DNA of 37,015 bases from Bryobacteraceae bacterium (GCA_030041035.1 JASHOO010000079.1:1-37015), one strand, 5' to 3'; positions 25,423 to 34,097 are shown, numbered from the stretch's first letter. Notes: a model not told the origin generated them from the sequence alone. Translations and numbers: made by a program.

Positions 25423-25790
25423 GTTCTTCAGCTTATCGCAAGGCCTGACCGTAGCGCCGCAGAGCACATGTTACGATTCCGTTGCACCCTCTGCGCTCTC
25501 TTCGTCCCCTTCCGGTACACAGTAAACGCCGGCAGCAGTCCTGTGCGTCTTGAAGCGGCGAGCCGGCGTGCCGCGAATCAACCAGCCGGATTTCTTGGCC
25601 GTTCTCGGCGTCTCTGCGTCTCGGCGGTGAAAAGTAGTTTTCCCTTTGGCGCTACCTGCGGATTCAAGCCGCGCGCTTGCGCAGCCATGGCGAACCGAGT
25701 AAGATAATTCTTCCTTCCGAGTTTCTATCGGGTCCAAAGACCAAGCGAGCTTGGAGTATGTCTGCAGAGGAGTTGTTGTAGTCGGATTGT
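25423..25790. other. intergenic region with dispersed repeat
   Basis: About 370 bp between divergent zwf and the receiver gene. It contains the dispersed repeat at 25591-25634. A weak plus-strand promoter guess is TTGCGC (25677-25682), 17 bp, TAAGAT (25700-25705). AGAGGAG near 25764 is too far from ATG 25791 to be its ribosome site. No gene is supported here. Confidence 0.5.
25591..25634 (-). repeat. HRRDAE-type dispersed intergenic repeat
   Basis: Read on the minus strand this is a run of CCGAGACGCAGAGACGCCGAGAA type, with GAGACGC repeated, flanked by TTTTCACCG. The same sequence style is found scattered between genes in many acidobacterial, planctomycete and other genomes, where it is often mis-annotated as short proteins containing HRRDAETQR. 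Only one copy is in this window. The family memory is not verified by search. Confidence 0.45.
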
Positions 25791-26171
25791 ATGCAAAAGC
25801 TGGGTAGCAAAAAAATTCTGGCGGTGGTCAGCGATCTGTTCTTCTCCGTCAAGATCAATGACGCCGCGAAGCGCGCCGGCATGTCGGTCGAGTTCGTCAA
25901 GGGTGAAGATGATGTCCTCGCCAAGGCTAAAGCCAAACCTGCCCTCATCATCTTCGACCTCAATTTCGACAGCGCCAACCCGCTCGAGATTATCCGCAAG
26001 CTCAAGGCCAACGCCGAATATAAAGGGATCAGTATGATTGGATATTTGTCACACGTTCAGGGCGAACTCAAACAGCAGGCCCATGAAACCGGATGCGATA
26101 TGGTCCTCGCCCGATCCGCGTTCTCCCAAAATCTTCCGCAGATCCTCAAACGCCACTCCGGCGCCGTGTAG
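25791..26171 (+). CDS. degenerate response-regulator receiver protein
   Basis: Stand-alone receiver-like domain of 126 aa without an output domain. The beta-strand order is readable: KKILAVVSD (one acidic residue where DD is usual), ALIIFDLNF (candidate phosphoacceptor Asp), SMIGYLSHV (Ser at the Thr/Ser switch) and MVLARSAF, where the invariant Lys is replaced by Arg. The missing second acid and Lys suggest weak or no phosphorylation. It may work as a pseudo-receiver protein-interaction module. ATG 25791 has no good Shine-Dalgarno. It ends 18 bp from the convergent trpD. Confidence 0.75.
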   Translation: MQKLGSKKILAVVSDLFFSVKINDAAKRAGMSVEFVKGEDDVLAKAKAKPALIIFDLNFDSANPLEIIRKLKANAEYKGISMIGYLSHVQGELKQQAHETGCDMVLARSAFSQNLPQILKRHSGAV

Positions 26172-26189
26172 GGGCCGGGCAAGCCCGCC

Positions 26190-27203
26190 CTAGCGAAATC
26201 GCGCCAACTCCTCCACTTTTCTCCACGCCGCTCCGGAATCAATCGACTCTCTCGATAACTCCATCCCCTCGCCGAACTCCGCCGCTTTCCCCGCCGCCAC
26301 CAGCGCCGCCGCCGCGTTCACCAGCACGATGTCCCTTTGCGAACCCCCCGCACCTCCCAACACCGCGCGCGCAATCGCCGTGTTCCCGTCTTTGCCTAGC
26401 CCCTTCAGCGCCGATGGGTCCGCGCGTTCCACGCCGAAATCTTCCGGTGTCAGCGTGCGACGTTCGATGCGTCCGCCTCGAATCTCAAACGCCGTCGTCG
26501 CCGCCGTAGTGGTGATCTCGTCCAGCCCGTCCGACCCATGCACCACAAACCCGTGCTCCAACCCGAGCTCGGCCAGAGCTCCCGCCATCAATTCCGCCGT
26601 CCGCTCCGAAGGCGCGCCCACCAACTGCGCGGTGGCCCCCGCGGGATTCGTGAGTGGCCCCAGCAGATTGAAAACCGTGCGCATCTTCAGCTCCACCCGC
26701 ACCGGATGCGCGTGCCGGGTCGCGGTGTGAATCGCCGGTGCAAACAGAAATCCGATCCCGATCTCGCGTATCGCCTGCGCCACCTTTTCCGGCGGAAGCA
26801 CGACCGCGATGCCCAGGCTTTCGAGCAAATCCGCGCTGCCTCCCTGGCTCGAAATCGACCGGTTCCCGTGCTTGGCCACGCGTACCCCCGCGCCCGCCAC
26901 TACGAACGCAGCGATGGTCGAGATGTTGAACGTTCCCTGCCCGTCCCCGCCGGTCCCGCAGGTGTCGAGCAGCACCTCGCCGTTGAGCCCCGCGTCCACC
27001 CGCACCGCGACCTCCCGCATCGCCCGCGCGAATCCTACCAGTTCCTCCACCGTCTCTCCCTTCATGCGCAGCGCCGTCAGGAACGACGCAATCTGCACCG
27101 ACGAGACTTCGCCCGCCAGAATCGCCTGCATCGCCGCGCGCGCCTCTTCGGCCTTCAGATGACGGTGTTCGGCAACGGCGTGCAGGTACTGCAAAAACGG
27201 CAT
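26190..27203 (-). CDS. trpD: anthranilate phosphoribosyltransferase
   Basis: Protein of 337 aa, standard length. It transfers phosphoribosyl from PRPP to anthranilate in tryptophan synthesis. Motifs: N-terminal helical domain with RMKGETVEELVGFARAM, PRPP/magnesium site DTCGTGGDGQGTFNISTIAA, KHGNRSISSQGGSADLLE, and the conserved RTVFNLLGPLTNPAG with VHGSDGLDEIT. ATG 27203. It stands alone, not in a trp operon, and is divergent from sucC across 53 bp. Confidence 0.95.
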   Translation of the reverse strand: MPFLQYLHAVAEHRHLKAEEARAAMQAILAGEVSSVQIASFLTALRMKGETVEELVGFARAMREVAVRVDAGLNGEVLLDTCGTGGDGQGTFNISTIAAFVVAGAGVRVAKHGNRSISSQGGSADLLESLGIAVVLPPEKVAQAIREIGIGFLFAPAIHTATRHAHPVRVELKMRTVFNLLGPLTNPAGATAQLVGAPSERTAELMAGALAELGLEHGFVVHGSDGLDEITTTAATTAFEIRGGRIERRTLTPEDFGVERADPSALKGLGKDGNTAIARAVLGGAGGSQRDIVLVNAAAALVAAGKAAEFGEGMELSRESIDSGAAWRKVEELARFR

Positions 27204-27256
27204 GTTATAGTGAAGAATTAGTCTGGCTTTCTCGCCATACTAGCACGGCATAACCC
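27204..27256. promoter_or_regulatory. divergent trpD/sucC promoter region
   Basis: Only 53 bp separate the two divergent starts, so promoters for both must lie here or reach into the coding ends. TATAGT just after the trpD start (about 27206-27211) is a possible -10 for sucC, with a ~45-nt leader. No convincing -35 is seen. Confidence 0.3.
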
Positions 27257-28414
27257 ATGAAAATTCATGAGTATCAGGCCAAGGACATCTTGGCCCATTA
27301 CAAGGTCCCCGTGCCGCGTGGAGAAGTTGCGTTTTCGGCCGAAGAGGCCGTAGCCGCGGCAAAAAGAATCGGTGGCAGCGTCGTCGTCAAAGCCCAGATC
27401 CATGCCGGCGGACGCGGCAAAGGTGGCGGCGTCAAAATCGCGCGTAGTGCCGATGAGGCCGAAGAACTCGCCAAACAGATCCTCGGCATGACCCTCGTCA
27501 CCCATCAAACCGGCCCCGAAGGCCGCGTCGTCAAGCGCCTGCTGATCGAGGAAACCCTGCCCATCGAGCGCGAGCTTTACATCGGCATCGTGCTCGATCG
27601 TGTCCAGGCCAAACCGGTATTCATGGCTTCAGCCGCCGGCGGCATGGAGATCGAAGAGGTCGCCGCCAAAACACCCGAGCTGATTCTCAAGGAAGCCTTT
27701 GACCCCGACATGGGCCTCCAGCCCTACCAGGCCCGCAAACTGGCTTTCGGCATGGGTATTCCCGCCACCAGCGTGAATGCCGCCGTTGCCGCCATGATCG
27801 CGCTCGCCCGCGCTTACGTCGCCATCGACGCCTCGCTCGCCGAAATCAATCCTTTCATCCTCACCAACGATGGCAAGGTCTACGCCCTCGATGCCAAAAT
27901 CAATCTCGACGACAACGGCCTCTACCGCCACAAGGACCTGATCGAGCTTCGCGATCGGAACGAAGAGGACCCGCTCGAAGTCGAAGCGTCCACCTTCGGC
28001 TTGAATTACATCAAGCTCGACGGCACCGTCGGCTGCATGGTCAACGGCGCCGGCCTCGCCATGGCCACCATGGACATCATCCAGTATGCCGGCGGTAAAC
28101 CCGCAAATTTCCTCGATGTCGGCGGCGGCGCCAACGCCGAACAGGTGAAAAACGCCTTCCGCATCCTCCTTTCCGATCACCATGTCAAAGCCGTGTTGAT
28201 CAATATCTTTGGCGGCATCCTGCGCTGCGACACCCTCGCCACCGGCGTCGTCGGCGCTGCCCACGATCTCAACATTCAGGTGCCCGTCGTGGTTCGCATG
28301 GAGGGCACCAACGTCGAGCTCGGCCGCAAAATTCTCACCGAATCCGGATTCAATTTCACCGTCGCCGAAGACATGCGCGACGCCGCCGAGAAAGTCGTGA
28401 GGCTCGCGGCATGA
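27257..28414 (+). CDS. sucC: succinyl-CoA synthetase, beta subunit
   Basis: Protein of 385 aa, the normal bacterial length. It is the ADP/GDP-grasp subunit of the TCA-cycle succinyl-CoA ligase. Opens with [39 protein letters not shown] is the ATP-grasp nucleotide region; AEINPF (magnesium ligands) and [22 protein letters not shown] and [10 protein letters not shown] form the power-helix and CoA-side C-terminal domain. First gene of a sucC-sucD-ndk operon with ATGA overlaps. Confidence 0.97.
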   Translation: MKIHEYQAKDILAHYKVPVPRGEVAFSAEEAVAAAKRIGGSVVVKAQIHAGGRGKGGGVKIARSADEAEELAKQILGMTLVTHQTGPEGRVVKRLLIEETLPIERELYIGIVLDRVQAKPVFMASAAGGMEIEEVAAKTPELILKEAFDPDMGLQPYQARKLAFGMGIPATSVNAAVAAMIALARAYVAIDASLAEINPFILTNDGKVYALDAKINLDDNGLYRHKDLIELRDRNEEDPLEVEASTFGLNYIKLDGTVGCMVNGAGLAMATMDIIQYAGGKPANFLDVGGGANAEQVKNAFRILLSDHHVKAVLINIFGGILRCDTLATGVVGAAHDLNIQVPVVVRMEGTNVELGRKILTESGFNFTVAEDMRDAAEKVVRLAA

Positions 28415-29277
28415 GCATCCTCGTCGACCGCAGCACGCGCCTCCTCGTCCACGGCTTCACCGGCCGCGAAGGAATGTTCCACGCCCAGCAGGCCATTGCC
28501 TACGGAACCAACGTGGTCGGCGGTGTCACCCCCGGCAAGGGCGGCACGCGACATCTCGATCTTCCGGTCTTCAACACGGTCGCCGAAGCGGTCCAGGCTA
28601 CCGACGCCAACGCTTCCGTGATTTTTGTTCCCCCGCCGTTCGCGGCCGACGCCATCATGGAAGCCGCCGACGCCGGCATCCCCCTCGCCGTCTGCATCAC
28701 CGAAGGAATTCCCGCGCTCGACATGGTCCGCGCCTGGGATTTCCTCCGCGGCAAATCCATGCGCTTGATCGGCCCCAATTGCCCCGGCATCATCTCGCCT
28801 GGCAAATGCAAAATCGGCATCATGCCCGGCCACATTCACAAGGAAGGAAACGTCGGCGTCGTCTCGCGCTCCGGCACTCTGACCTATGAAGCAGTCGGAC
28901 AGTTGACCAAGCTCGGTATCGGCCAATCCACCTGCATCGGTATCGGCGGCGATCCCGTCATCGGCACCAACTTCGTCGATGCCATCCGCCTGTTCAATGA
29001 CGACCCTGATACCCACGCCATCATCCTGATCGGCGAAATCGGCGGCAACGCCGAAGAGACCGCCGCCGCCTACGTGAAAGAGCACGTGAAAAAGCCCGTC
29101 GTCGGCTTTATCGCCGGTCAGACCGCCCCACCCGGCCGCCGCATGGGCCACGCCGGAGCCATCATCTCCGGGGGATCCGGCGCGGCGCCCGACAAAATCA
29201 AAGCCCTCAAAGCCGCCGGCATTACCGTCTGTTCGTCACCCGCCGAAATGGGAGAAAAAGTAAGAGGCCTTTTATGA
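28411..29277 (+). CDS. sucD: succinyl-CoA synthetase, alpha subunit
   Basis: Protein of 288 aa. It binds CoA ([25 protein letters not shown]) and carries the phosphohistidine His247 in [25 protein letters not shown] and [11 protein letters not shown] are further family motifs. ATG 28411 overlaps the sucC stop as ATGA, and its own TGA overlaps ndk the same way, so the heterotetramer subunits are made in coupled translation. Confidence 0.97.
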   Translation: MSILVDRSTRLLVHGFTGREGMFHAQQAIAYGTNVVGGVTPGKGGTRHLDLPVFNTVAEAVQATDANASVIFVPPPFAADAIMEAADAGIPLAVCITEGIPALDMVRAWDFLRGKSMRLIGPNCPGIISPGKCKIGIMPGHIHKEGNVGVVSRSGTLTYEAVGQLTKLGIGQSTCIGIGGDPVIGTNFVDAIRLFNDDPDTHAIILIGEIGGNAEETAAAYVKEHVKKPVVGFIAGQTAPPGRRMGHAGAIISGGSGAAPDKIKALKAAGITVCSSPAEMGEKVRGLL

Positions 29278-29690
29278 TCGAGCGAACGTTGTCCATCATC
29301 AAGCCCGACGCCGTAGCCGAGGGCCACACCGGCGATATTCTCGCCGACCTCGAAAAAGCCGGATTCAAGATCCTGGCGCTCCGGATGACCCGCCTGTCCC
29401 AGGCACAAGCCGAAGGCTTCTACGCTGTCCATCGGGAACGTCCGTTCTTTCCAAGCCTGGTAAAGTTCATGACCGAAGGTCCCATCGTTGTGATGGCCCT
29501 CGAATGCGAAAACGCGATCGCAAGGCTCCGCGAATTGATGGGCGCCACCAATCCCGCCAACGCCGTCGAAGGCTGCATCCGCAAGCGTTTCGCCACCAGC
29601 ATCGAACGCAATTGCATCCACGGCTCCGACTCGCCCGAAACAGCCGCCGTCGAGCTGCGCTATTGCTTCAGCACCCTGGACCTCCTGTAG
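29274..29690 (+). CDS. ndk: nucleoside diphosphate kinase
   Basis: Protein of 138 aa, normal length. It moves the gamma-phosphate between nucleoside di- and triphosphates. [14 protein letters not shown] opens the fold; GATNP and the active-site peptide [11 protein letters not shown] with phosphohistidine His116 are intact. Some usual residues differ (Asn-Cys-Ile-His for Asn-xxx-His), all within family range. Coupling to sucCD through ATGA fits channelling GTP or ATP from succinyl-CoA synthetase. Confidence 0.96.
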   Translation: MIERTLSIIKPDAVAEGHTGDILADLEKAGFKILALRMTRLSQAQAEGFYAVHRERPFFPSLVKFMTEGPIVVMALECENAIARLRELMGATNPANAVEGCIRKRFATSIERNCIHGSDSPETAAVELRYCFSTLDLL

Positions 29691-29857
29691 GGGCGAAACA
29701 CGCCTCGCCGCGCATTCGCCACATCTTACCGCCTCTTTCCCCAATCCATTCAATGGCTTGGCCAAGGAATCCTCTTCATCGGCCACTTCCCCCGCATATC
29801 CTGGGTCGGGATGCCGTTCCTCTCACAAAGTCCCTCCAAAACATATACTTGCGGCGA

Positions 29858-29905
29858 ATTCTGCTTTTTTGCAAAACAAACCCAATCCCAAAATCGGACA
29901 GTCCA
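29858..29905 (+). repeat. KTNPI-type dispersed intergenic tract
   Basis: The tract containing CTTTTTTGCAAAACAAACCC then AATCCCAAAATCGG reads as FCKTNPIPKSD in one frame. Spurious short proteins containing FCKTNPI are, to my memory, widespread in acidobacterial and planctomycete annotations and reflect a non-coding dispersed repeat. Only one copy is in this window, so the assignment is tentative. Confidence 0.35.
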
Positions 29906-29934
29906 TGGCTGCCGGTCCGGGCATAGACATATAG

Positions 29935-30015
29935 GTTGGGGGGTTAACGGTGTCTCCCCAACTAATCGCAATCTTGTTTCCAGAAGCTGGATCGCCGAAA
30001 AGAGTAGGAGACACC
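29935..30015 (+). promoter_or_regulatory. candidate H-type pseudoknot leader (riboswitch-like)
   Basis: Stem 1: GTTGGGG (29935-29941) with CCCCAAC (29956-29962), perfect 7 bp. Stem 2: GGTGTCT (29949-29955), in the loop of stem 1, with AGACACC (30009-30015), perfect 7 bp. The stems abut with no spacer, as in coaxially stacked H-type pseudoknots. Loop 3 holds a hairpin TCCAG-AAG-CTGGA (29979-29991). Alternatively stem 2 extends to 9 bp (GGTGTCTCC/GGAGACACC) at the expense of two stem-1 pairs. It ends 9 nt before the GGGAGG ribosome site of the gene, so translational control is possible. I do not recognise a known riboswitch consensus. Confidence 0.45.
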
Positions 30016-30038
30016 TGAAAACCCGGGAGGCAATGGAA

Positions 30039-31514
30039 ATGTCAAAACCACTAGCGGTGAGGCGCGCTCGATTTCGCAGAACTCTGTTCTTCCTCGGATT
30101 GACAACAGCCCTCACGGATCGATTGGCGGCACAGGCTTCCGGCGGATTCCAGAACTCCGCACCGGCGGACACCCTGGCCTCCATTGCCCAGGTGGCTTCG
30201 GCGGGAGGCTGGGATACCACCCTTACCCTCGTTAACCTGAGCACCGTGCCAGCGGCAGCTACGCTGAATTTCTTCGATGACTCCGGCAATCCACTCAGCC
30301 TGCCGTTCACTTTCCCGCAGGGCACCATGACCGCCACAACCAACTCCACCGTTCAAGGCACCATCAATGCCAGCGGCCTCCTGTTGCTCGACACCACCGG
30401 GTTACCGACCGAGGTGGCCAATATCGGATGGGGGCTCATGCAAGCCAGCGGAACCGTCAGCGGCTACGCCCTGTTTACCAACACGCAAAACAATTGGCAG
30501 GCGGCAGTGCCGATTGAAACGCTGAACGCCAATTCCTATCTGCTGCCCTTCGACAATACGGGAGCCCTGAGCACCGGCCTGGCCATCGCGAATCTGTCCA
30601 CTCAGGCGGCCGATATCAACGTCACCATTTGCGACGACAGCGGAACAACCATCGGTACCGATGTAATCAGCGTGCCCGCACAGGGCCACACGTCTTTTAT
30701 GCTGAATTCGGTGTACCCGGTTACCGCTGCCATCCGTGGCACCGTCGAATTCGAAACACCCACCGGCGGCCAGATCAATGTACTGGGGTTGCGCGCCAAT
30801 GGTCCGGCACTCACCACGCTTCCGGTGCTGGCGGACGTGGGTACCGGTGGAGGATCCATCGCACACGTCACTTACAATCAGGGCTGGCAGACCGCATTCA
30901 CCCTGGTCAATACAGGAACGTCCCCGGCGCAGGCTACATTGAGCTTTTTCGATGACTTTGGCACCCCGCTCGCCATGTCGGTGATGTTCCCGCAGACCGG
31001 CGCGGTGTCTGACTCCACAACCATCACCCAGACTCTGGCTGCGGGTGCGTCTTGGATCATACAAACGAATGGGGTTGACAATTATAAATCGGTCACGGGA
31101 TCGGCTCTACTCTCCACCACGGGCAACGTGAGCGGATTCGCCATCTTCCGTTATGACCCGAGCCAGCAGGAAGCGGTCGTGCCGCTCGAAACCCGCAATG
31201 CCAGCACGTACACGGTGGCCTTTGATAACACCGATGGTCTCGTGACGGGCATGGCTCTGGCCAATCTAACGGACCAGGCTGTGAGCCTGACCCTGATCGT
31301 TCGTAACGATAGTGGCGCGGAATTGTCAGGCGGAATCGAGAACCTGCCCGCATATGGACACACGGCTCTGGTCCTGTCACAGAGCTACCCGGCGACCGCA
31401 GGAATCCGGGGTTCGATCGAGATTGAGGCACCCACTGGTGGCGAGTTCAGCGCCCTGGGCCTTCGATTCACGCCCAGCCAAAACATCACCACCATCCCGG
31501 TACTGACTAAGTAG
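30039..31514 (+). CDS. secreted protein with two ~220-residue repeats
   Basis: Protein of 491 aa from ATG 30039, chosen because GGGAGG (30025-30030) is 8 nt upstream. The basic N-terminus (RRARFRRTLFFLGLTTALTDRLAAQ) is a signal peptide. Two tandem repeats fill the rest (about 48-267 and 273-490). Each has a first half with GWDTTLTLVNLST/GWQTAFTLVNTGT and LNFFDDSGNPL/LSFFDDFGTPL, and a second half with VPIETLNANSY/VPLETRNASTY, IRGTVEFETPTGG/IRGSIEIEAPTGG and TTLPVL/TTIPVL. It is Ser/Thr/Asn-rich and beta-structured, with no cysteine pair, anchor or catalytic motif. Such proteins recur in acidobacteria; function is unknown, and an extracellular adhesive or matrix role is only a guess. Confidence 0.75.
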   Translation: MSKPLAVRRARFRRTLFFLGLTTALTDRLAAQASGGFQNSAPADTLASIAQVASAGGWDTTLTLVNLSTVPAAATLNFFDDSGNPLSLPFTFPQGTMTATTNSTVQGTINASGLLLLDTTGLPTEVANIGWGLMQASGTVSGYALFTNTQNNWQAAVPIETLNANSYLLPFDNTGALSTGLAIANLSTQAADINVTICDDSGTTIGTDVISVPAQGHTSFMLNSVYPVTAAIRGTVEFETPTGGQINVLGLRANGPALTTLPVLADVGTGGGSIAHVTYNQGWQTAFTLVNTGTSPAQATLSFFDDFGTPLAMSVMFPQTGAVSDSTTITQTLAAGASWIIQTNGVDNYKSVTGSALLSTTGNVSGFAIFRYDPSQQEAVVPLETRNASTYTVAFDNTDGLVTGMALANLTDQAVSLTLIVRNDSGAELSGGIENLPAYGHTALVLSQSYPATAGIRGSIEIEAPTGGEFSALGLRFTPSQNITTIPVLTK

Positions 31515-31568
31515 TGCTGACGGCGCGGCGAGCATTCTCGCGGCCTATTGCGCTTTCTTCGGAGCGTT

Positions 31569-31580
31569 GAGCGATCGCTC
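31569..31580. repeat. perfect 12-bp palindrome between convergent genes
   Basis: GAGCGATCGCTC reads identically on both strands. It sits in the 105-bp gap between the convergent repeat-protein and esterase genes and contains GCGATCGC. It could mark a shared terminator region or a methylation site. No U-run follows. Confidence 0.3.
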
Positions 31581-31619
31581 CACCATATCATGTACGTCCG
31601 TAGACACCCCGTGGTCTCG

Positions 31620-32570
31620 TCACAGCCACCGCATCATTTCTGGAAATACCGTGCGCAACATGCTTTGTCCGTGCCGCTGAATGCCCCACGAGTAGTTCAC
31701 CTCATAACCCTTCTCCGTGAGGGCCTGCTGCATCCGCACGTTCTGGTAGAACCAGTCGCGAGTCTGATCGTAACTGCCATCCGCACGCAGCCCGCGATTA
31801 TCGTTCCGGCCGTCGACAAGAAATACGCGCAAGGGCTTCCTCTCGCTGTTCCGGATGATGTCGGGATACGCGTTCCCGCCGCGAAGATTGGTGAAGCTGC
31901 CGACGTTGCTCAGCACCTTGCGGAAGTCGTTCGGCCGTTCCCAGGCGACCGTAAATGCCGCGATCGCTCCCGAGCTGGAGCCTCCAATACCGTGGCGCTC
32001 CGCATCTTTCGAGATGTTGTACTCCTTGTACAGCACGGGCATCAGTTCATCCACGATGACCCGGGCGTACTTGTCATCCAAAGTGTTGTACTCAGTCGGC
32101 CGATTCGTGTCGCGATCCCCCCAGTTGCTGAGAGTCGGCTCCGGTTGATCGGGACGCCGTCCGGGGTTGATGAAGACGCCGATCATGACCGGAATTTCCC
32201 TCCGGTAGATGAGGTTGTCCATAACGATCTGCGCGCGCACATCACCTTCTGGTGCCATGAAAGCCTGACCGTCGTTGTAGATCATCAAGCTCGCCGGCGA
32301 CGCCGCATCGTACTGCGCAGGAACATAAACCCAGTAAGTGTGCTGCGTTCCCGGATAGGCCTCGCTCGGCAGCGTGAAGGGACCGCGGATCTCGCCCCTG
32401 GGAACTCCCTCATGCGCGGTCGCGTCAGGCGCCAGTTGATAATACAGGTCGGTATTGGGTGTCTCGGCCGCCGCCGGACGCTCATGCGGCAAAGTACTGG
32501 ACGCGGGAGGCGACTGGGAAAGTGCTGCGACCGCGAGTACGGCATAGATTGGCGCAGGATTCAGCTTCAT
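31620..32570 (-). CDS. secreted Fes/IroE-like alpha/beta-hydrolase (esterase)
   Basis: Protein of 316 aa from ATG 32570 with a signal peptide ([18 protein letters not shown]). The body matches the enterochelin-esterase/putative esterase D family: [54 protein letters not shown], nucleophile elbow [12 protein letters not shown], Asp in [11 protein letters not shown] and His in [10 protein letters not shown]. It probably cleaves an ester (feruloyl, siderophore or sugar ester) in the periplasm. Its start codon lies 47 bp from the left end of an insertion sequence, so its native promoter may have been displaced. The open frame extends 8 codons further upstream (32594), still outside the IS. Confidence 0.85.
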   Translation of the reverse strand: MKLNPAPIYAVLAVAALSQSPPASSTLPHERPAAAETPNTDLYYQLAPDATAHEGVPRGEIRGPFTLPSEAYPGTQHTYWVYVPAQYDAASPASLMIYNDGQAFMAPEGDVRAQIVMDNLIYRREIPVMIGVFINPGRRPDQPEPTLSNWGDRDTNRPTEYNTLDDKYARVIVDELMPVLYKEYNISKDAERHGIGGSSSGAIAAFTVAWERPNDFRKVLSNVGSFTNLRGGNAYPDIIRNSERKPLRVFLVDGRNDNRGLRADGSYDQTRDWFYQNVRMQQALTEKGYEVNYSWGIQRHGQSMLRTVFPEMMRWL

Positions 32571-32617
32571 GGTTTTCGGCAGCCAACATAACACAAGGAA
32601 GGCACACCTAGCATTTT

Positions 32618-32639
32618 CTCATCGAAGGATGAGCCTGGA
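32618..32639. repeat. left terminal inverted repeat of IS
   Basis: CTCAT-CGAAGG-ATGAGCCTGGA, matching the reverse complement of the right end except at the central 2-3 bases and one inserted base. The outer CTCAT/ATGAG is itself an inverted repeat. Confidence 0.65.
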
Positions 32640-32711
32640 CGGACGAGGTGAAGGTGGATCGGGGCTGAGTCCTTTCTGTTTTGGTTTTGAGAGAAACAGT
32701 CGCACCCGTCG

Positions 32712-32820
32712 GCGCTGTGGGAATGTGGGAATCGCGGCAGCGATTTCCGAGGGTTGTGGAAAGAGAGGGAAACTGCCGTTTGTTTTCCTCTCTTTCCACG
32801 GCCCGGCATTTCCACAGCGC
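32712..32820. repeat. three-way-junction inverted-repeat element inside the IS
   Basis: Outer stem: 32712-32725 GCGCTGTGGGAATG with 32807-32820 CATTTCCACAGCGC (13 of 14 pairs). Inside it are two hairpins: 32728-32735 GGAATCGC with 32740-32748 GCGATTTCC (4-nt loop, one bulge) and 32756-32768 GTGGAAAGAGAGG with 32787-32799 (perfect 13 bp). It lies between the transposase stop and the left terminal repeat, just downstream of the gene. It could be a terminator or RNA-stabilising structure, a transposase or replication site, or a nested element. Confidence 0.55.
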
Positions 32821-32834
32821 GGGGTTGGCTTTTT

Positions 32835-34061
32835 TTATGCGCTGCGTCTCCGGATTTTGATCCATAACTGGCGTTTGGCTTCTTGCAGGTCGCGGGCGGC
32901 TTCGGTGTCGGTTTGCGCAGCCGCCTGTGCGTCCAGTGTCGCTATGCTTAGTTCCGGGCGCAGAAAGCCTGCGCACCCCGGCCGGTGGCGCAAGATCTCC
33001 CACGGTGTGGCCCAACGGCGATACACGCGCTTGAGCTTGCCCTTGGCCGTGCGGACGATTTCGGGAATGCCGCACGGCCGGTGAAAATTCAGATAGGGAT
33101 TCAGAAACTCGCGGTGAAACTGGCCCACGGCTTCGGCGTGTTGGCTGGCAATATGGCCCCAGCCAATGTGTTTGCGAATCACCGCGCCGTTCTTCGATTC
33201 CACCAGGCCGTTGTCGTTGGAGTGGCGCGGGCGTGACTTGGTCTGCGCGATCAGCAACTTGTTGAGCAACCGGGCCACCGTGTGGTTGATGAACTCGCTG
33301 CCATTGTCGGAATGAAACCCGTGAATCCGGAACGGAAACTGATCCAGCAGGTCTTCCAGCACTGGGATCAGAAACGCTTCGGCAATCTGTGGCGCCGCGC
33401 CCACCACCTGCCATTGCGTCACTTCGTCGACGGCATTGATGTGATACAACCCCTTTTGTCCTTGTTGATCGCCCTGATGCACGGTGTCGACCCGCAGGTA
33501 GCCCGGCCGGCCGCGCGGATCGGGTCGCCGGCGCTCGCCGATGGAAACCGGCGTGGGCCGTGTCGGTTGATACGTGCTGTTCCGTTTGCGGTACGCGGCA
33601 GTCTTGCGAAAGCGGTAGATCTGCGCCACCGAGATCCCCGCCAGCCGCTCGAACACGGCTTGGCCATACGCGCAGCACTCCCGCTCCAGAATCCGCCGGG
33701 TCGCCGGACCGCTGAGTCCGCCATGCATCCGGTCGACGTAGGCCAGCAGTTCGATGTCCGCGGTCGTGTACCGCGCCGCGAATCGATGCCGCTGGTAAGG
33801 CTGCGCTTTCACTTGCCCCTTTTCGCGGTAACTCGACACCAGCCGCGTGACTTGTGCCCGGCTCAGTCCGGTCATTTTTCCCAGGTACTGCCGCACCAAA
33901 CCCTTCTCGGCCCGGCCTAACTGCATGTAGTCCTGCTCCCGCAGCGTCCGCTCCACCCAACTGTATGTCTCCTCCCGCCTTTGGCCGGCAAACTCTACTG
34001 GGGCGGCTGCGGCCAACAACGCCCGCATCCCCTCCAGGCTCATTTTTCCCGAATCGTTCAT
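32835..34061 (-). CDS. IS transposase with integrase (rve) catalytic core
   Basis: Protein of 408 aa from ATG 34061 (the frame opens at TTG 34073; another ATG is at 34043). N-terminal helix-turn-helix region (GLVRQYLGKMTGLSRAQVTRLV), a second DNA-binding segment (AGISVAQIYRFRKTAAYRKR), then the RNase H-like core with Asp192 (LRVDTVHQGD), Asp252 (GFHSDNGSEF) and Glu288 (NGLVESKNGAV), i.e. 35 residues between the second Asp and Glu. The C-terminal part includes NPYLNFHRPCGIPE. All catalytic residues are intact and the frame is unbroken, so the element may be active. The gene begins within the right-end repeat cluster. Confidence 0.88.
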   Translation of the reverse strand: MNDSGKMSLEGMRALLAAAAPVEFAGQRREETYSWVERTLREQDYMQLGRAEKGLVRQYLGKMTGLSRAQVTRLVSSYREKGQVKAQPYQRHRFAARYTTADIELLAYVDRMHGGLSGPATRRILERECCAYGQAVFERLAGISVAQIYRFRKTAAYRKRNSTYQPTRPTPVSIGERRRPDPRGRPGYLRVDTVHQGDQQGQKGLYHINAVDEVTQWQVVGAAPQIAEAFLIPVLEDLLDQFPFRIHGFHSDNGSEFINHTVARLLNKLLIAQTKSRPRHSNDNGLVESKNGAVIRKHIGWGHIASQHAEAVGQFHREFLNPYLNFHRPCGIPEIVRTAKGKLKRVYRRWATPWEILRHRPGCAGFLRPELSIATLDAQAAAQTDTEAARDLQEAKRQLWIKIRRRSA

Positions 34062-34097
34062 GCTGATGATCAATCCCCAGCATCCCGATCTTTCCTT

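Larger units (their letters stand above)
29691..30038. other. intergenic region with repeat-like tract and structured leader
   Basis: Between ndk and the secreted repeat protein. An in-frame ORF start at 29811 exists, but its first 76 codons look like non-coding sequence. Contents: a KTNPI-type dispersed tract (about 29858-29905) and a leader able to form a pseudoknot (29935-30015). ACATATA (29928-29934) is AT-rich and could be part of a -10, but no -35 is evident. Confidence 0.5.

Noticed and set aside
29935-30015. c-di-GMP (GEMM) or fluoride riboswitch
   Set aside because: The conserved core sequences of those classes are not present; only a pseudoknot topology is shared.
29811-30038. N-terminal extension of the secreted repeat protein
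   Set aside because: It translates repeat and structured-leader sequence. The signal peptide and Shine-Dalgarno point to ATG 30039.
32712-32820. Guide-RNA (TnpB/IscB-type) locus
   Set aside because: The element encodes a DDE transposase, and no TnpB or IscB gene with RuvC motifs is present.
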